DNA of 64,000 nucleotides from Pseudomonas abietaniphila (GTDB lineage Bacteria > Pseudomonadota > Gammaproteobacteria > Pseudomonadales > Pseudomonadaceae), in assembly GCF_039697315.1 (NCBI RefSeq), contig NZ_CP155619.1, positions 6,386,001 to 6,450,000 of the forward strand, given 5' to 3'. The translations under genes were made by a program, and so were the position numbers. Shown one piece after another: positions 26,772-36,203 of the stretch. Numbering within the stretch: position 1 is the stretch's first letter; each line of letters opens with the position of its first letter. The notes beneath the pieces were generated by a model. The model was not told the origin of the DNA. It did no database searches and worked only from the letters and a program-made list of their open reading frames with translations.

Positions 26772-27143
26772 ATGTCCCGTCTCGCAGAATTCCGCAAACT
26801 TGAACAACAGCTTGCCGCCCAATTGGCCGAGCTGGAAACACTGAAAAACGACACCGGCCTGAAGAAGGAAATCGAGTTTGAAACCAAACTGCGCGACCTT
26901 TTGGGTGAGTACAGCTTCAGTCTCCGTGACATAGTCAACATCCTGGATCCGCAGGCAGGCAAAGTCCGTAAAGGGGCACCGGTCGTGGCGGAGAAAACGA
27001 CTCGCAAGGCACGCTCTGTAAAAGTCTACAAGAGCCCGCTTACAGGTGAAGTCGTAGAGACCAAGGGCGGCAACAACAAACTGCTCAAGGCATGGAAAAA
27101 TCAGTTTGGTAGCGTGGAGGTTGAGTCTTGGCTGATCAAGTGA
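26772..27143 (+). CDS. MvaT/MvaU-family H-NS-like nucleoid protein
   Basis: The 123-residue protein starts MSRLAEFRKLEQQ, a coiled-coil oligomerisation helix (residues 1-60). The C-terminal DNA-binding part contains YKSPLTGEVVETKGGN and LKAWKNQFG, the signature of the Pseudomonas xenogeneic silencers. MSRLAEFR and EIEFETKL are closer to MvaU than MvaT as I remember them. These proteins silence AT-rich foreign DNA. Whether this is the core copy or an extra one cannot be told here. It directly precedes the mobile part of the window and has its own terminator. Confidence 0.92.
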   Translation: MSRLAEFRKLEQQLAAQLAELETLKNDTGLKKEIEFETKLRDLLGEYSFSLRDIVNILDPQAGKVRKGAPVVAEKTTRKARSVKVYKSPLTGEVVETKGGNNKLLKAWKNQFGSVEVESWLIK

Positions 27144-27163
27144 TCTGCTGACCTAACGTTGAG

Positions 27164-27187
27164 AGCCGCCTTAATGGCGGCTTTTTT
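27164..27187 (+). terminator. Rho-independent terminator
   Basis: AGCCGCC-TTAAT-GGCGGCT followed by TTTTT, directly after the MvaT/MvaU-family gene. Confidence 0.9.
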
Positions 27188-27721
27188 GAGAGTACAATTT
27201 GGCGGAAAGGGCGCACGCCGAGGCTCTTGCTGGAAACGGTAGCACATGGAACATCTGACCTGGCTTCATGAGAAAATCCAAATTAACAGCGGAGCTACTA
27301 ACTGACTAAGGATGCAGCATCCGTGGCCACGACCACTCATAAATACAACTTCGCAGTGGCGAATCGGATGGCGGGGAATGAGCAGGAAATCGCCGACGCG
27401 ACGTGAGGCAAGCGGCGCGCGCAGGCCTAAGGCCGCAGGTGTAACTGATGGAAGCCCAGAGTGCCAAGACGCGTCGCCGCTTGGTTCACTACAGCCGGCC
27501 ACCGCTAGGAAAACACCAAGACCAACATTTTTCCATTAAAGCGCTTTCAGCATCCTCTCCAATTGTTCGGTGCTCCCACATGCTGAGCAGGGCCACCGGA
27601 TTAGCCCGCAAACGATCACCAAGATCAAATGCCCATCGCAACCATACGAGCTTGTAGCTGATTCGCAGTAAACCAGCGCATCGCAATTGTTGGAGAGGTG
27701 GCGCTGGTGGCGGCAGTGACC
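27188..27721. other. Non-coding stretch
   Basis: No frame with a ribosome-binding site or protein-like composition was found. It begins the less gene-dense accessory region. Confidence 0.4.
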
Positions 27722-28021
27722 TCAGTCAAACAACCTCACTAGCAGCAACTCAATCTGAGCGCCTTTGTATCTAGCTTTTAAAGCTTCCAGCCTTGCTGCT
27801 CGTCGGTCGCCAGTGACGAGGCTAAGTCCGTGAAAGGCATAAACGAGTTCCTGGTGCTCGCTGACTTCCCGCTCCACCGCCAGCCAGGCCGTGTGTACGC
27901 GACGAGCTATGTCGTTGCACTCCTTGCTAAGGCTTTGCGATTCAATCAGCTTATTCGCGTGAACCGTTACCCTTAGCTCGCTTACCTTTTGCTCAAGCTC
28001 GGCCAGGTGCACTGTAAGCAT
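27722..28021 (-). CDS. Small helical protein of unknown function
   Basis: The 99-residue protein has heptad-like helices (HLAELEQKVSELRVTVHANK at the start), so coiled-coil contacts are likely. No family recognised. It is divergent from the large helicase-nuclease gene. The region 28022-28353 between them shows no other gene. Confidence 0.5.
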   Translation of the reverse strand: MLTVHLAELEQKVSELRVTVHANKLIESQSLSKECNDIARRVHTAWLAVEREVSEHQELVYAFHGLSLVTGDRRAARLEALKARYKGAQIELLLVRLFD

Positions 28022-28353
28022 CGCTGTCTGATCAAGAGATACTGATCGCCCATCTAATTAAATCGTGTCGTCCTGAGGGCAGTAGATCGCTAGAGGCCCG
28101 TCTCCGCCACCCGTGCAATCCAGCGCAAGCACATTCTCCAAGGGTAGAGGGTTTGGGACTTCGAAATCGGAGCGCACACGCCTATCTGGGATGCGAATTT
28201 TATCGTCTCGCAAAGCGGCGTCGTCGGAGGATTAATAATTCGCTAAGCTACCTATTCACTGATAAAAATTCCAAACCATCGATTACTCATGGACTATGGC
28301 GCCATTTGCGGCCTCTCCGTGAGGCCTGCGCTCGCAGCTTTAGGAGCCCGTGA

Positions 28354-31300
28354 ATGAACATCAAGATTGAGGCGCTGATCGCCCGTAAAATCGGCTTCGC
28401 CTCTCACCAGAACGCGGTTCCGCTCGTACGCGAGCTGAGCATCTGGAATCAGGAAGAGACAAATCTTGAAAACCTGGTCCTGTCCCTAAGCACCGATCCC
28501 GACTTCGTTGAGAGCCGAACTTGGCATATCGACCGGCTTAACTCCGGCGATCGCCTCAGCATCACTGAACGCGATATCAAGCTCAACGCAGGATACCTGT
28601 CGGGACTGAGCGAAAGTTTGACCGCTGATGTCGTGCTGCGCCTGTCCCAAGGCGAAAACCTGATTACTGAACAGCGCTTCCCCACCGAACTGCTATCATG
28701 CACGGAGTGGGGCGGTTTGAGCGCAATGCCGGAATTGCTGGCTGCTTTCTGCATGCCCAATGATCCAGCAGTTGATCGTGTGCTCAAAGCCGCATCTCAA
28801 GTGTTGCGTCGGGCAGGCAAGAAAGACGGGATCGATGGTTATGAGAGCAAATCGCGCACCCGGACCTGGGAGTTAGCCTCCGCTATCTGGTCAGGGGTGT
28901 GCAGCTTTCAATTGAGCTATGCATTGCCTCCGGCCAGCTTCGAACAACAGGGTCAGAAGATCAGGCCCCCGAGTGTTGTGCTGGAAAACGGTGTCGCGAC
29001 GTGTCTCGACACTGCCTTGCTGTTCGCCGCGGCGCTGGAGCAAGCCGGACTAAACGCCTTACTTCTGATGACAAAAGGGCATGCATTCGCTGGCGTCTGG
29101 TTACAGCCTCAAGAGTTCTCGCAGCTGCTGACCGACGAAGCCTCGGCAGTGCGCAAACGCCTTGATCTGAAAGAGATGGTGGTTTTCGAAACTACCCTGG
29201 CAACACAAGCCCATCCGCCAAGCTTCAGCCAGGCAGTCGCAGCAGCCGAACGGCAGCTCGATGATGAGCAGTTCATCATGGCGATCGATTTGCACCGTGC
29301 CCGCATGCAGAAGATTCGTCCGATAGCGTTGGTGTCATCGGTAGAGACCCCTAATGCCACCGCCGATGCGTTGCCCGCTGCCGAAGGGTTGGAAGATGCT
29401 CCGACTCTCCCTGGATTCGATGTCGAAATCACTGAAGCTGATGGCGGGCCTGCTGGAAAACTCACGCTTTGGCAACGCAAGCTCCTCGACCTGACGACTC
29501 GGAACCGCCTGCTGCACCTGCCGGACAGCGCCAAAGGCGTGCGCTTGCTCTGCCCAGATCCAGCCGCCCTTGAGGACCTTCTCTCCAGCGGCGGACGCAT
29601 CCGCGTAGTACCTGTGCCCGACCTGAAAAGCAGCGGCCGCGATATTGCGCTGTATGAGCAGCAGAACAATGAAAGCCTGGTCGATGAAGTCGCTCGTCAG
29701 GCGCTCGGCCGTGGAGAAGTCCTCGCGAGCCTGGAAAAGGCCAAGCTTGAGGCCACGCTGATCGAGCTGTTCCGTAAGGCACGGAGCGACCTGGAGGAGG
29801 GTGGAGCGAACACCCTGTTCCTAGCCATCGGTTTCCTCAAGTGGAAGAAAAGCGCAGACGATCCCAAGACGTATTCAGCGCCGCTGATCTTGCTACCGGT
29901 GAAGCTTGAGCGCAAAAGCGCTTTGTCGGGCGTGACGCTGAGCCTGCTCGATGAGGAACCACGTTTCAACCTGACGCTGCTTGAACTGCTACGTCATGAT
30001 TTTGAACTGGCGATCCCCGGGCTAGATGGCGAGCTACCGAGCGATGAAAGCGGCATCGACGTCACAGGCATCTGGAATATGGTGCGGCGAGCGGTACGCG
30101 ACGTGCCTGGTTTCGAGGTAAGCACAGAGCTGGTCCTTGGCACATTTTCGTTCGCCAAATACCTGATGTGGAAAGACCTCAACGCCAACGCGGCGCAGTT
30201 GCTGCAAAGCCCTCTGGTCAAGCATCTGCTTGAGCCTGATCAGGAGGGTGAGGGGTTTGCCGGTTCAGAAGACTTCCCTCGACCTGAGCGTCTCGATTCC
30301 ACAGTGACGCCTGCTCAGCTGTTTGCCCCGTTGCCTTCCGACTCTTCCCAGCTTGCTGCGGTAGTGGCGTCCGGTGGCACGCGCAGCTTCGTCATGGACG
30401 GCCCTCCCGGTACCGGTAAATCACAGACCATCGCCAACATGATTGCCCACAACCTGGCCTTGGGTCGTCGCGTGCTGTTTGTGGCAGAAAAGCGAGCGGC
30501 CCTGGACGTGGTTTATCGTCGATTGGCAGAAAAGGGGCTGGGCGAGTTCTGCCTGGAGCTGCATTCGAGCAAAGCGTCGAAGGTTGAAGTGCTCAAGCAG
30601 CTGGATCGTGCGTGGGATGTGAGTGACGCTTTGAGTGCCGAGGAGTGGGAACATGAAGCTGCTCGGCTGCAAACCCTTCGTTCGCGACTCAACCAGTTGG
30701 TCGACGTCCTGCACCGACGTTGGGATAACGGTCTTTCCCTGCACCAGGCGATTGGCCGGGTAGTTCGCGACCATAATTCACAGACGCCGAAACTGGTCTG
30801 GGCCCCGGCCACTCAGCACGATGCAGCCGAATACGGCAATCTGCTGGACCTCGCGCGGAGACTCGGCCTTAACGGCGTTGCCGCACGTGACCTTTCAGGC
30901 AAGTTTGGTGCTCTGTCTCAGACCCAATGGTCGAACGCTTGGCAGTCACAGATGGCAAGCACATCGCGTGAGTTGCCGCAGGCCCTGGACGCTTTGAATG
31001 CGGCCAGCGAACGGTTGTTAGGCCTGACGCATCTGGCATTGCCTATAGCCGAAGTCTTGCAGGTCCAACAGCTCAATGAGCTGGTGACCCTGATCACTCA
31101 ATCCCATGGCGTGAACCTTTCGTTCGCGTTCGCACCCGATGCGGTCACGCGTATCGACGCGGCTCGCCGTACATGCCAGTTGATCGAGAGCTACAAGGAG
31201 CTTGAGGAAAGCCTCTCGCTGAATTACGCCGACGAAGCCTGCCGCCGCATTCCTTTCGAGGCGATGCACAGCGACTGGCGAGAAGCAGAAGGCAAGTTCT

Positions 31301-34194
31301 GGTTCCTGGCCTCTTTCGCTAAGAAAAAGGTGGCCAAGAAGCTTGCCTCCCTTGGCGGGGCAGCAGGGATTCCGGATACGCTCAGCGACCTCGCTATTTT
31401 CGAGCGCCTGCATACACAGCTGTCGGAGCTGGACGCATTGTCGGGAGACATGCAGTCGATCCCGGGTTGGCAAGGCCTGTCCAGCGACACTGCTCGCACA
31501 TTGCGCGCCGTCACCCTGGCTGAGAGTCTGCGAGGCCTGCTGAGTGCTTTAGCGGAATCACCCGACCATCTGGTTTCATTGCGCGGCGCAGTCGCGCGTC
31601 TGGTGATCGACGCGAATGAGATGTTGGCGCCAGGCGGACAAATCGCTACCGCGCTGTCGGCATTGCAGCAGGCTTTGTCCCGCTACGACGATGCAGCTCG
31701 TATCTTCGCAGGACTGGCCGGAACGAATCCAGACGCGCACGTTGCGGTTGCTGCGTTACGCGCTACCTCCTTGTCCATCCAGCAGCAGGAAGAACAGCTC
31801 AAGGCCTGGTGCGATTGGTGCCGAGTGCGGGAGCAGGCGACGGAAGCCGGGCTGGCGACGCTGGCTCAAGCGTTGGAAGCAGGAAGCCTGTTGCCTGCGG
31901 CAACTGAGGAAACTTTTGTCACAGCCTACGCACACTGGTTTGCGACGCAGGGCATCGACGGCGAGCCGCTTCTGAGAAACTTCGTCGCTGCCGAGCACAT
32001 GAGCGACATTAGCGCTTTCATTCGCTTGGACGACGAACTCGCTAAACTGACGGTCCGCTACATTCGGGCGAAATTGTGTGGCGTGATCCCTTCCAAGAAC
32101 GACATTCCGAAGAGCAGTGGCTGGGCCATTCTTAAACACGAGTTGCAAAAGTCTCGCAGGCACAAGCCTGTCCGCCAGTTGGCGATTGAAATGGGCGACG
32201 CACTGAATCGCTTGGCTCCGTGCATGCTCATGAGTCCGTTGTCGATTGCGCAGTTCCTGCCCGCCGACCAGCCTCCGTTTGATCTGGTCATCTTCGACGA
32301 GGCTTCGCAGATCGCACCATGGGATGCGATCGGTTCGATTGCTCGGGGTAAACAGGTGGTTATCGCCGGTGACCCTCGTCAGATGCCGCCTACCAACTTC
32401 TTCAGCCGTGGCCCGAATGCTGGTGACGATGACACCGCAGAAGATATGGAGAGCATCCTGGATGAGTGTCTGGGGGCAGGGGTGCCGAGCCACAGCCTCA
32501 GCTGGCACTACCGCAGTCGGCATGAAAGCCTGATTGCGTTCTCCAACCATCGTTACTACGACAGCAACCTGATTACCTTCCCGGCGGCAGAGACCCGTGC
32601 CAGTGCAGTCGAGTGGCGCCGGGTTGAAGGCGTCTACGCGAAAGGGAAAGGGCGGTACAACCAGGCTGAGGCAGAGGCCATCGTCAGTGAGACCGTCAAG
32701 CGTCTCACTGATCCAGCATTTGTCGCGGCGGGGCATTCGATCGGGATCATCACGCTCAACTCCGATCAGCAAAAGCTGATCAACGATCTGCTGGATACGG
32801 CACGCAAGCAGTACCCGCAAATCGAGCCGTTTTTCCAGGACACGCAGACTGAACCCGTGGTGGTTAAAAACCTGGAAACGGTCCAGGGTGATGAGCGGGA
32901 TCTGATCATGCTCGGGATTGGGTATGGGCCGACCGAGCCTGGTGCTCAAGTCATGTCGATGAACTTCGGCCCGCTCAACAAAGACGGCGGATGGCGCAGG
33001 CTGAACGTTGCTATTACCCGTTCGCGCCGAGAGATGCTGGTGTTCTCGTCCTTCGATCCGTCAATGATCGACCTGAACCGGACCAACGCTCGCGCCGTCC
33101 GCGATTTGAAGCACTTCATTGAGTTTGCTCAGCGCGGCCCGAGAGCGCTGGCCGAAGCGGTCCACGGATCTGTCGGCGGTTACGACTCTCCGTTTGAAGA
33201 AGCCGTTGCCCAAGGCCTGAGGCGTTTCGGTTGGCAGGTGGTCCCGCAGATCGGGGTGTCGCGCTTCCGAATTGATCTAGGCATCGTACACCCTGATCGC
33301 CCGGGTGATTATCTGGCGGGCGTTGAGTGCGATGGCGCGACTTACCACAGCGCTGCCACCGCACGAGATCGTGACAAAGTCAGGGGAGCGATCCTCAAGG
33401 GCTTGGGATGGAACCTGGTGCGTTTGTGGTCCACAGAATGGTGGGTGGACAAGGAGGGCGCTCTCCAGAAGCTGCACGCTGCTCTCAACCACCCTCTGGC
33501 TCAATCTCGGCTGGCGGTCGATCCAATTCAGGCGGATGAGCCCGTGACTCCATCGGTTGTTATCGACTTTGCCGTCGAGTCCGAGACCGATGAGGTCATG
33601 GAAGCTTTGATCGAATCCCCGGTCGCGCTCAGCGACGAGCCGTCAGTGGAGATAGCGCAGACTCGCATCGCTCGGTCCTACGGCGGTCAAACCACTGCTG
33701 GGCGACAAGGTGAATATCGAGTGGCCGATCTTTCGTCTCTCGCCCCTTTGATCCAGGCTGAGCAGTTTCATGTACCTGAGTACACTCCAGTGCTCCGTCA
33801 AATCATCGAGGAAGTCCTCCGCCAGGAAGCGCCAATTCTCGACGCGCTCCTGGTCCAGCGCGTAGCGCGTGCGCATGGCTTCCAACGATCCGGTCGACTG
33901 ATCCGCGACCGAGTATTGGAGTTGGCCGATCAACACTATCACGTGCAACAAGCGGGCTTTGAAGAGGTATTCGTCTGGCACGCCGAAGGCGACGTGACGG
34001 AGTGGTCGACTTACCGTGTTCCGGTGTCCGCCAATGATGCGCGCTCGATTGAGGAGGTCGCGGCAGAGGAACTGCGCATTGCGGCAAGCACCATTGATGC
34101 GCCTGACCCTGCATTGGAGGTTGCGCGTTTGCTCGGGGTAAAGCGGCTTACCGGGGCTGCGCGGCAGAGGATAGAGCGGATTCTGAATGCGTAA
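28354..34194 (+). CDS. DUF4011/SF1 helicase/Vsr-like nuclease/DUF3320 protein
   Basis: The 1946-residue protein starts at an ATG with TAGGAG upstream. A transglutaminase-like N-terminal part has CLDTALLFAAALEQAGL and GHAFAGVW near residues 215-250. DUF4011 begins at LWQRKLLDLTTRNRLLHL near residue 370. The helicase has Walker A GPPGTGKSQT near 683, Walker B LVIFDEASQI near 1310, GDPRQMPPT near 1340, SWHYRSRHESLI, VQGDERD and VAITRSRREM. A Vsr/PD-(D/E)XK-like nuclease follows with FRIDLGIV near 1638 and GVECDGATYH near 1655. DUF3320 ends the chain (about 1800-1940). Fusions of this kind occur in defence islands. No methylase or partner is adjacent, so it may act alone; antiphage function is inferred. 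Confidence 0.88.
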   Translation: MNIKIEALIARKIGFASHQNAVPLVRELSIWNQEETNLENLVLSLSTDPDFVESRTWHIDRLNSGDRLSITERDIKLNAGYLSGLSESLTADVVLRLSQGENLITEQRFPTELLSCTEWGGLSAMPELLAAFCMPNDPAVDRVLKAASQVLRRAGKKDGIDGYESKSRTRTWELASAIWSGVCSFQLSYALPPASFEQQGQKIRPPSVVLENGVATCLDTALLFAAALEQAGLNALLLMTKGHAFAGVWLQPQEFSQLLTDEASAVRKRLDLKEMVVFETTLATQAHPPSFSQAVAAAERQLDDEQFIMAIDLHRARMQKIRPIALVSSVETPNATADALPAAEGLEDAPTLPGFDVEITEADGGPAGKLTLWQRKLLDLTTRNRLLHLPDSAKGVRLLCPDPAALEDLLSSGGRIRVVPVPDLKSSGRDIALYEQQNNESLVDEVARQALGRGEVLASLEKAKLEATLIELFRKARSDLEEGGANTLFLAIGFLKWKKSADDPKTYSAPLILLPVKLERKSALSGVTLSLLDEEPRFNLTLLELLRHDFELAIPGLDGELPSDESGIDVTGIWNMVRRAVRDVPGFEVSTELVLGTFSFAKYLMWKDLNANAAQLLQSPLVKHLLEPDQEGEGFAGSEDFPRPERLDSTVTPAQLFAPLPSDSSQLAAVVASGGTRSFVMDGPPGTGKSQTIANMIAHNLALGRRVLFVAEKRAALDVVYRRLAEKGLGEFCLELHSSKASKVEVLKQLDRAWDVSDALSAEEWEHEAARLQTLRSRLNQLVDVLHRRWDNGLSLHQAIGRVVRDHNSQTPKLVWAPATQHDAAEYGNLLDLARRLGLNGVAARDLSGKFGALSQTQWSNAWQSQMASTSRELPQALDALNAASERLLGLTHLALPIAEVLQVQQLNELVTLITQSHGVNLSFAFAPDAVTRIDAARRTCQLIESYKELEESLSLNYADEACRRIPFEAMHSDWREAEGKFWFLASFAKKKVAKKLASLGGAAGIPDTLSDLAIFERLHTQLSELDALSGDMQSIPGWQGLSSDTARTLRAVTLAESLRGLLSALAESPDHLVSLRGAVARLVIDANEMLAPGGQIATALSALQQALSRYDDAARIFAGLAGTNPDAHVAVAALRATSLSIQQQEEQLKAWCDWCRVREQATEAGLATLAQALEAGSLLPAATEETFVTAYAHWFATQGIDGEPLLRNFVAAEHMSDISAFIRLDDELAKLTVRYIRAKLCGVIPSKNDIPKSSGWAILKHELQKSRRHKPVRQLAIEMGDALNRLAPCMLMSPLSIAQFLPADQPPFDLVIFDEASQIAPWDAIGSIARGKQVVIAGDPRQMPPTNFFSRGPNAGDDDTAEDMESILDECLGAGVPSHSLSWHYRSRHESLIAFSNHRYYDSNLITFPAAETRASAVEWRRVEGVYAKGKGRYNQAEAEAIVSETVKRLTDPAFVAAGHSIGIITLNSDQQKLINDLLDTARKQYPQIEPFFQDTQTEPVVVKNLETVQGDERDLIMLGIGYGPTEPGAQVMSMNFGPLNKDGGWRRLNVAITRSRREMLVFSSFDPSMIDLNRTNARAVRDLKHFIEFAQRGPRALAEAVHGSVGGYDSPFEEAVAQGLRRFGWQVVPQIGVSRFRIDLGIVHPDRPGDYLAGVECDGATYHSAATARDRDKVRGAILKGLGWNLVRLWSTEWWVDKEGALQKLHAALNHPLAQSRLAVDPIQADEPVTPSVVIDFAVESETDEVMEALIESPVALSDEPSVEIAQTRIARSYGGQTTAGRQGEYRVADLSSLAPLIQAEQFHVPEYTPVLRQIIEEVLRQEAPILDALLVQRVARAHGFQRSGRLIRDRVLELADQHYHVQQAGFEEVFVWHAEGDVTEWSTYRVPVSANDARSIEEVAAEELRIAASTIDAPDPALEVARLLGVKRLTGAARQRIERILNA

Positions 34195-35255
34195 AAAAGT
34201 ATCTTGTGCAACACCGGGCTCCGTTGCCTGCGCAAGACTTCAGCAAGCCACGCTTAAGCGAGTATCCGTCACGCGGATCGTCTGAGTTCCACATTTAGCT
34301 GACGCTCACAGCGTGGCAGGCGCGGAAATTGAAATTCGCTTGAGCAGGCGATGAAGCGTGCCGACATGATGCTTGGGAAGATGAACACGCAATATCCGGG
34401 TCTGGTGTTTATCGGATATTACAAATAGGGATGAACCTCGTCCGCGTTCCAGATGGCATCATCTTGCCGCCGATCGCTGATTGCGATGATGCGCGCAAGC
34501 TATTCTGGATGAACCGACTATCTATGCTTTCACATTCTCTGCTACTTCCTCGTCGCAAGCGATGAGCTAAAGTTGGGAGGGGGGCATTTCCCGAGATACC
34601 TTGACAAGCGGCTGAAGTCGACAGCGTTGATGGCGCGACGCCCTCCGAATTGCTATACGTATTCAATCCGCAAATCAGAATGGTGCGAAATGTATGAACA
34701 CAACCTTTTTTCAAGAGGCCCTAAAGGCTGCCAAGCAGGCTCCTAGGGTGTACTTCGCACCGATAATAGGCGCTTTCAAGGGGATCAGAGCAGAGCTGGA
34801 ACGTCTGGATCGACAATCGCGCGGCCGCTGAAAAGCACTTGTTGACGGAAGGGCGCGCCTTCCGCCTTAGTCGGCGCCTATCTGCTCTTCGGGCGTTCCA
34901 GCTTGTGTCGGCGGGCCTCAGCCAATCAATCAAAAGCCAAGACTTGGTCGATAGGTAGAGAGGTCTCACCCTACGTTGATGTTCCAGCCATCGACGGGGT
35001 TCCTACGCCAGTTCTCACCGCTGGAAGGCAACTGGGTTCGCGCTCTCTATGCGGATCCTATCTCACCAGAAGGTCGTGTCAATAGAAGTCAGCGAAGCTG
35101 CAAGCTCCCGTGCGCTGATCCATTTACCAATTCCCTCATGAATTCTGGTTGGCGATGTCCGGACATGAATCCTGCTGCAAGTCAGCATCTGAAAAGCTGA
35201 GAACCAGCACACCGTCCAGGCTGACGCACGTCAAAGGCCGAACTCAATGGCGGCA
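34195..35255. other. Gene-poor stretch between helicase and prophage
   Basis: No convincing gene. A short frame at about 34432 (MNLVRVPDGIILPP...) looks like a fragment of a lost gene. CGGAAGG/CCTTCCG around 34846-34864 is a palindrome, and several 8-9-base inverted motifs occur at 34766-34902. It is probably decayed mobile DNA. Confidence 0.45.
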
Positions 35256-35402
35256 GGAAGTAATTCTTAAACTGGAAAGGAAACGCCAACCTTGTGATCG
35301 AAAGGGAAAGGACGCAACCGAGGTAGGAAGTAATTTGTGAACTCGGAGGGAAAATGCCGCAGTCTAGAAGTTAGTTCCGCAAACGTCCAACAAATTACTT
35401 CC
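35256..35402. repeat. GGAAGTAATT repeat array, possible transposon end
   Basis: GGAAGTAATT occurs at 35256 and 35326 in direct orientation within two similar 32-33-base blocks. ACAAATTACTTCC at 35390-35402 is the exact inverse of GGAAGTAATTTGT at 35326-35338. A weaker copy (AGAAGTTAGTTCC, inverse) lies at about 35366. The array stops 8 bases before phage sequence begins. Clusters of such motifs are typical of transposase-binding ends. No transposase is present. Confidence 0.5.
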
Positions 35403-35409
35403 GAGGACT

Positions 35410-35548
35410 CACAATGACTATCCCTTGGCACGCTATAATTCCCGGCCTCATCCTTGGCTGTATCATCGGAGAAATCTGGATTCGGCTTCAGATTTGGCGT
35501 CGTCGTCGACGTTCATCCTCCACGCCACCATAGGGAGCTTCGTATAAT
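35410..35548 (+). mobile_element. Remnant of a further prophage copy at the left end
   Basis: These 139 bases match the end of the phage unit (54811-54949): the last bases of zot, the whole 39-residue gene and the XerC arm of the attachment site. A normal XerC junction would have host DNA directly before the XerC arm. The extra phage DNA implies another copy once lay to the left and was cut off, possibly by the element whose repeats end at 35402. Confidence 0.75.
35414..35533 (+). CDS. 39-residue phage membrane protein, remnant copy
   Basis: A complete copy of the tiny gene described at 41881, here without zot in front of it, so it has probably lost its promoter. Confidence 0.5.
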   Translation: MTIPWHAIIPGLILGCIIGEIWIRLQIWRRRRRSSSTPP

Positions 35549-35649
35549 TTCTGTGCCGTTATGGTACTTGCGGCCAACGGCCAGAATCGTCGATCGGGAA
35601 AATCGCCTCGCGCCCGATCGGCGATTTAGCCATAACGGCCATTATACGA
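35540..35649 (+). promoter_or_regulatory. Forked attP-type hairpin (XerCD attachment), left copy
   Basis: Same structure as at 42007. Here it forms the left array junction. Confidence 0.75.
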
Positions 35650-35993
35650 GGCCCCTACAGCCTCTCTGACCGCTTTTCCCACCACAACCTCCCCGAACCC
35701 TTCTCAGGTCAAGGGCCGCGTCCCCGGCTTGTCGTGACACGCTCTACCGTCGCGATAAACGGAGACCCGGAGCGTAGCGAACCCTTTACCAGCCCCGATC
35801 CCCTCACTCTCTGCCTGGGGTGTGGGAGGCGCTTTTCCTCCCGCATCCCTGGCCCTCGCCGAGAGACCTCCGGTAGGACCCCCGGAGGGGCTTTTCAGCT
35901 TTTCAGCTTGTCGGCTTTGGCGATTGCCGGCCGAGCGGGGTGGGGAGTGCTGTAACACCCCCACTTTGGTATGCAATCGCATACTTTTTTGCC
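35650..35993. other. Phage intergenic region, candidate replication origin
   Basis: A G/C-rich, gene-free stretch with hairpins GGGAGG/CCTCCC at 35824-35842 and CCTCCGG/CCGGAGG at 35867-35888, the latter followed by GGCTTTTC and so able to terminate late transcripts. GTATGC-AATC-GCATAC at 35969-35984 is followed by six T. Inovirus intergenic regions hold the nick site, complementary-strand origin and packaging signal; I cannot pinpoint them. The same region recurs at 42117-42460 and 48584-48927. Confidence 0.5.
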
Positions 35994-36203
35994 TTACTCC
36001 ACTTCTAGCCTTACCTCTCCAGACTCTGACAGGTGTGTGCAAGGTATTGATTTCTCAAGGATTTTATGTACGAGCTCGCTATCTCTAAGCGGCTGCATCC
36101 CTTTTTTAACAAGTAACTTATTGATTTCTATAGCCTTTTGCCTGATTGCTTCCTGCTCGGCATTTGTCAATCTCACGTTCGTAGCCATACCTGCACCGTT
36201 CAT
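35994..36203 (-). CDS. Phage repressor, ribbon-helix-helix-like (unit 1)
   Basis: The protein has 69 residues from the ATG at 36203, preceded by GGGAGG, which is the best start; a longer frame reaches 36266. The sequence VRLTNAEQEAIRQKAIEINK followed by a DSELVHKILEK helix fits a ribbon-helix-helix DNA binder. It is the only minus-strand gene and is divergent from the replication gene, the place of RstR or Pf-type repressors. It probably binds the TGTGT-rich region between them to hold the prophage silent. RHH assignment is by pattern only. Confidence 0.65.
   Translation of the reverse strand: MNGAGMATNVRLTNAEQEAIRQKAIEINKLLVKKGMQPLRDSELVHKILEKSIPCTHLSESGEVRLEVE

Noticed and set aside
34409..34714. 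101-residue minus-strand frame in the gene-poor stretch
   Set aside because: Composition is irregular, with no ribosome-binding site or domain; probably chance.
34766..34902. Integron attC-like site
   Set aside because: The motif order is not nested as attC arms require, and no integrase of that type or cassette is present.
35454..35669. 71-residue open frame across the attachment hairpin, repeated in each unit
   Set aside because: It overlaps the 39-residue gene in another frame and runs through the hairpin; it has no ribosome-binding site and repeats only because the DNA repeats.
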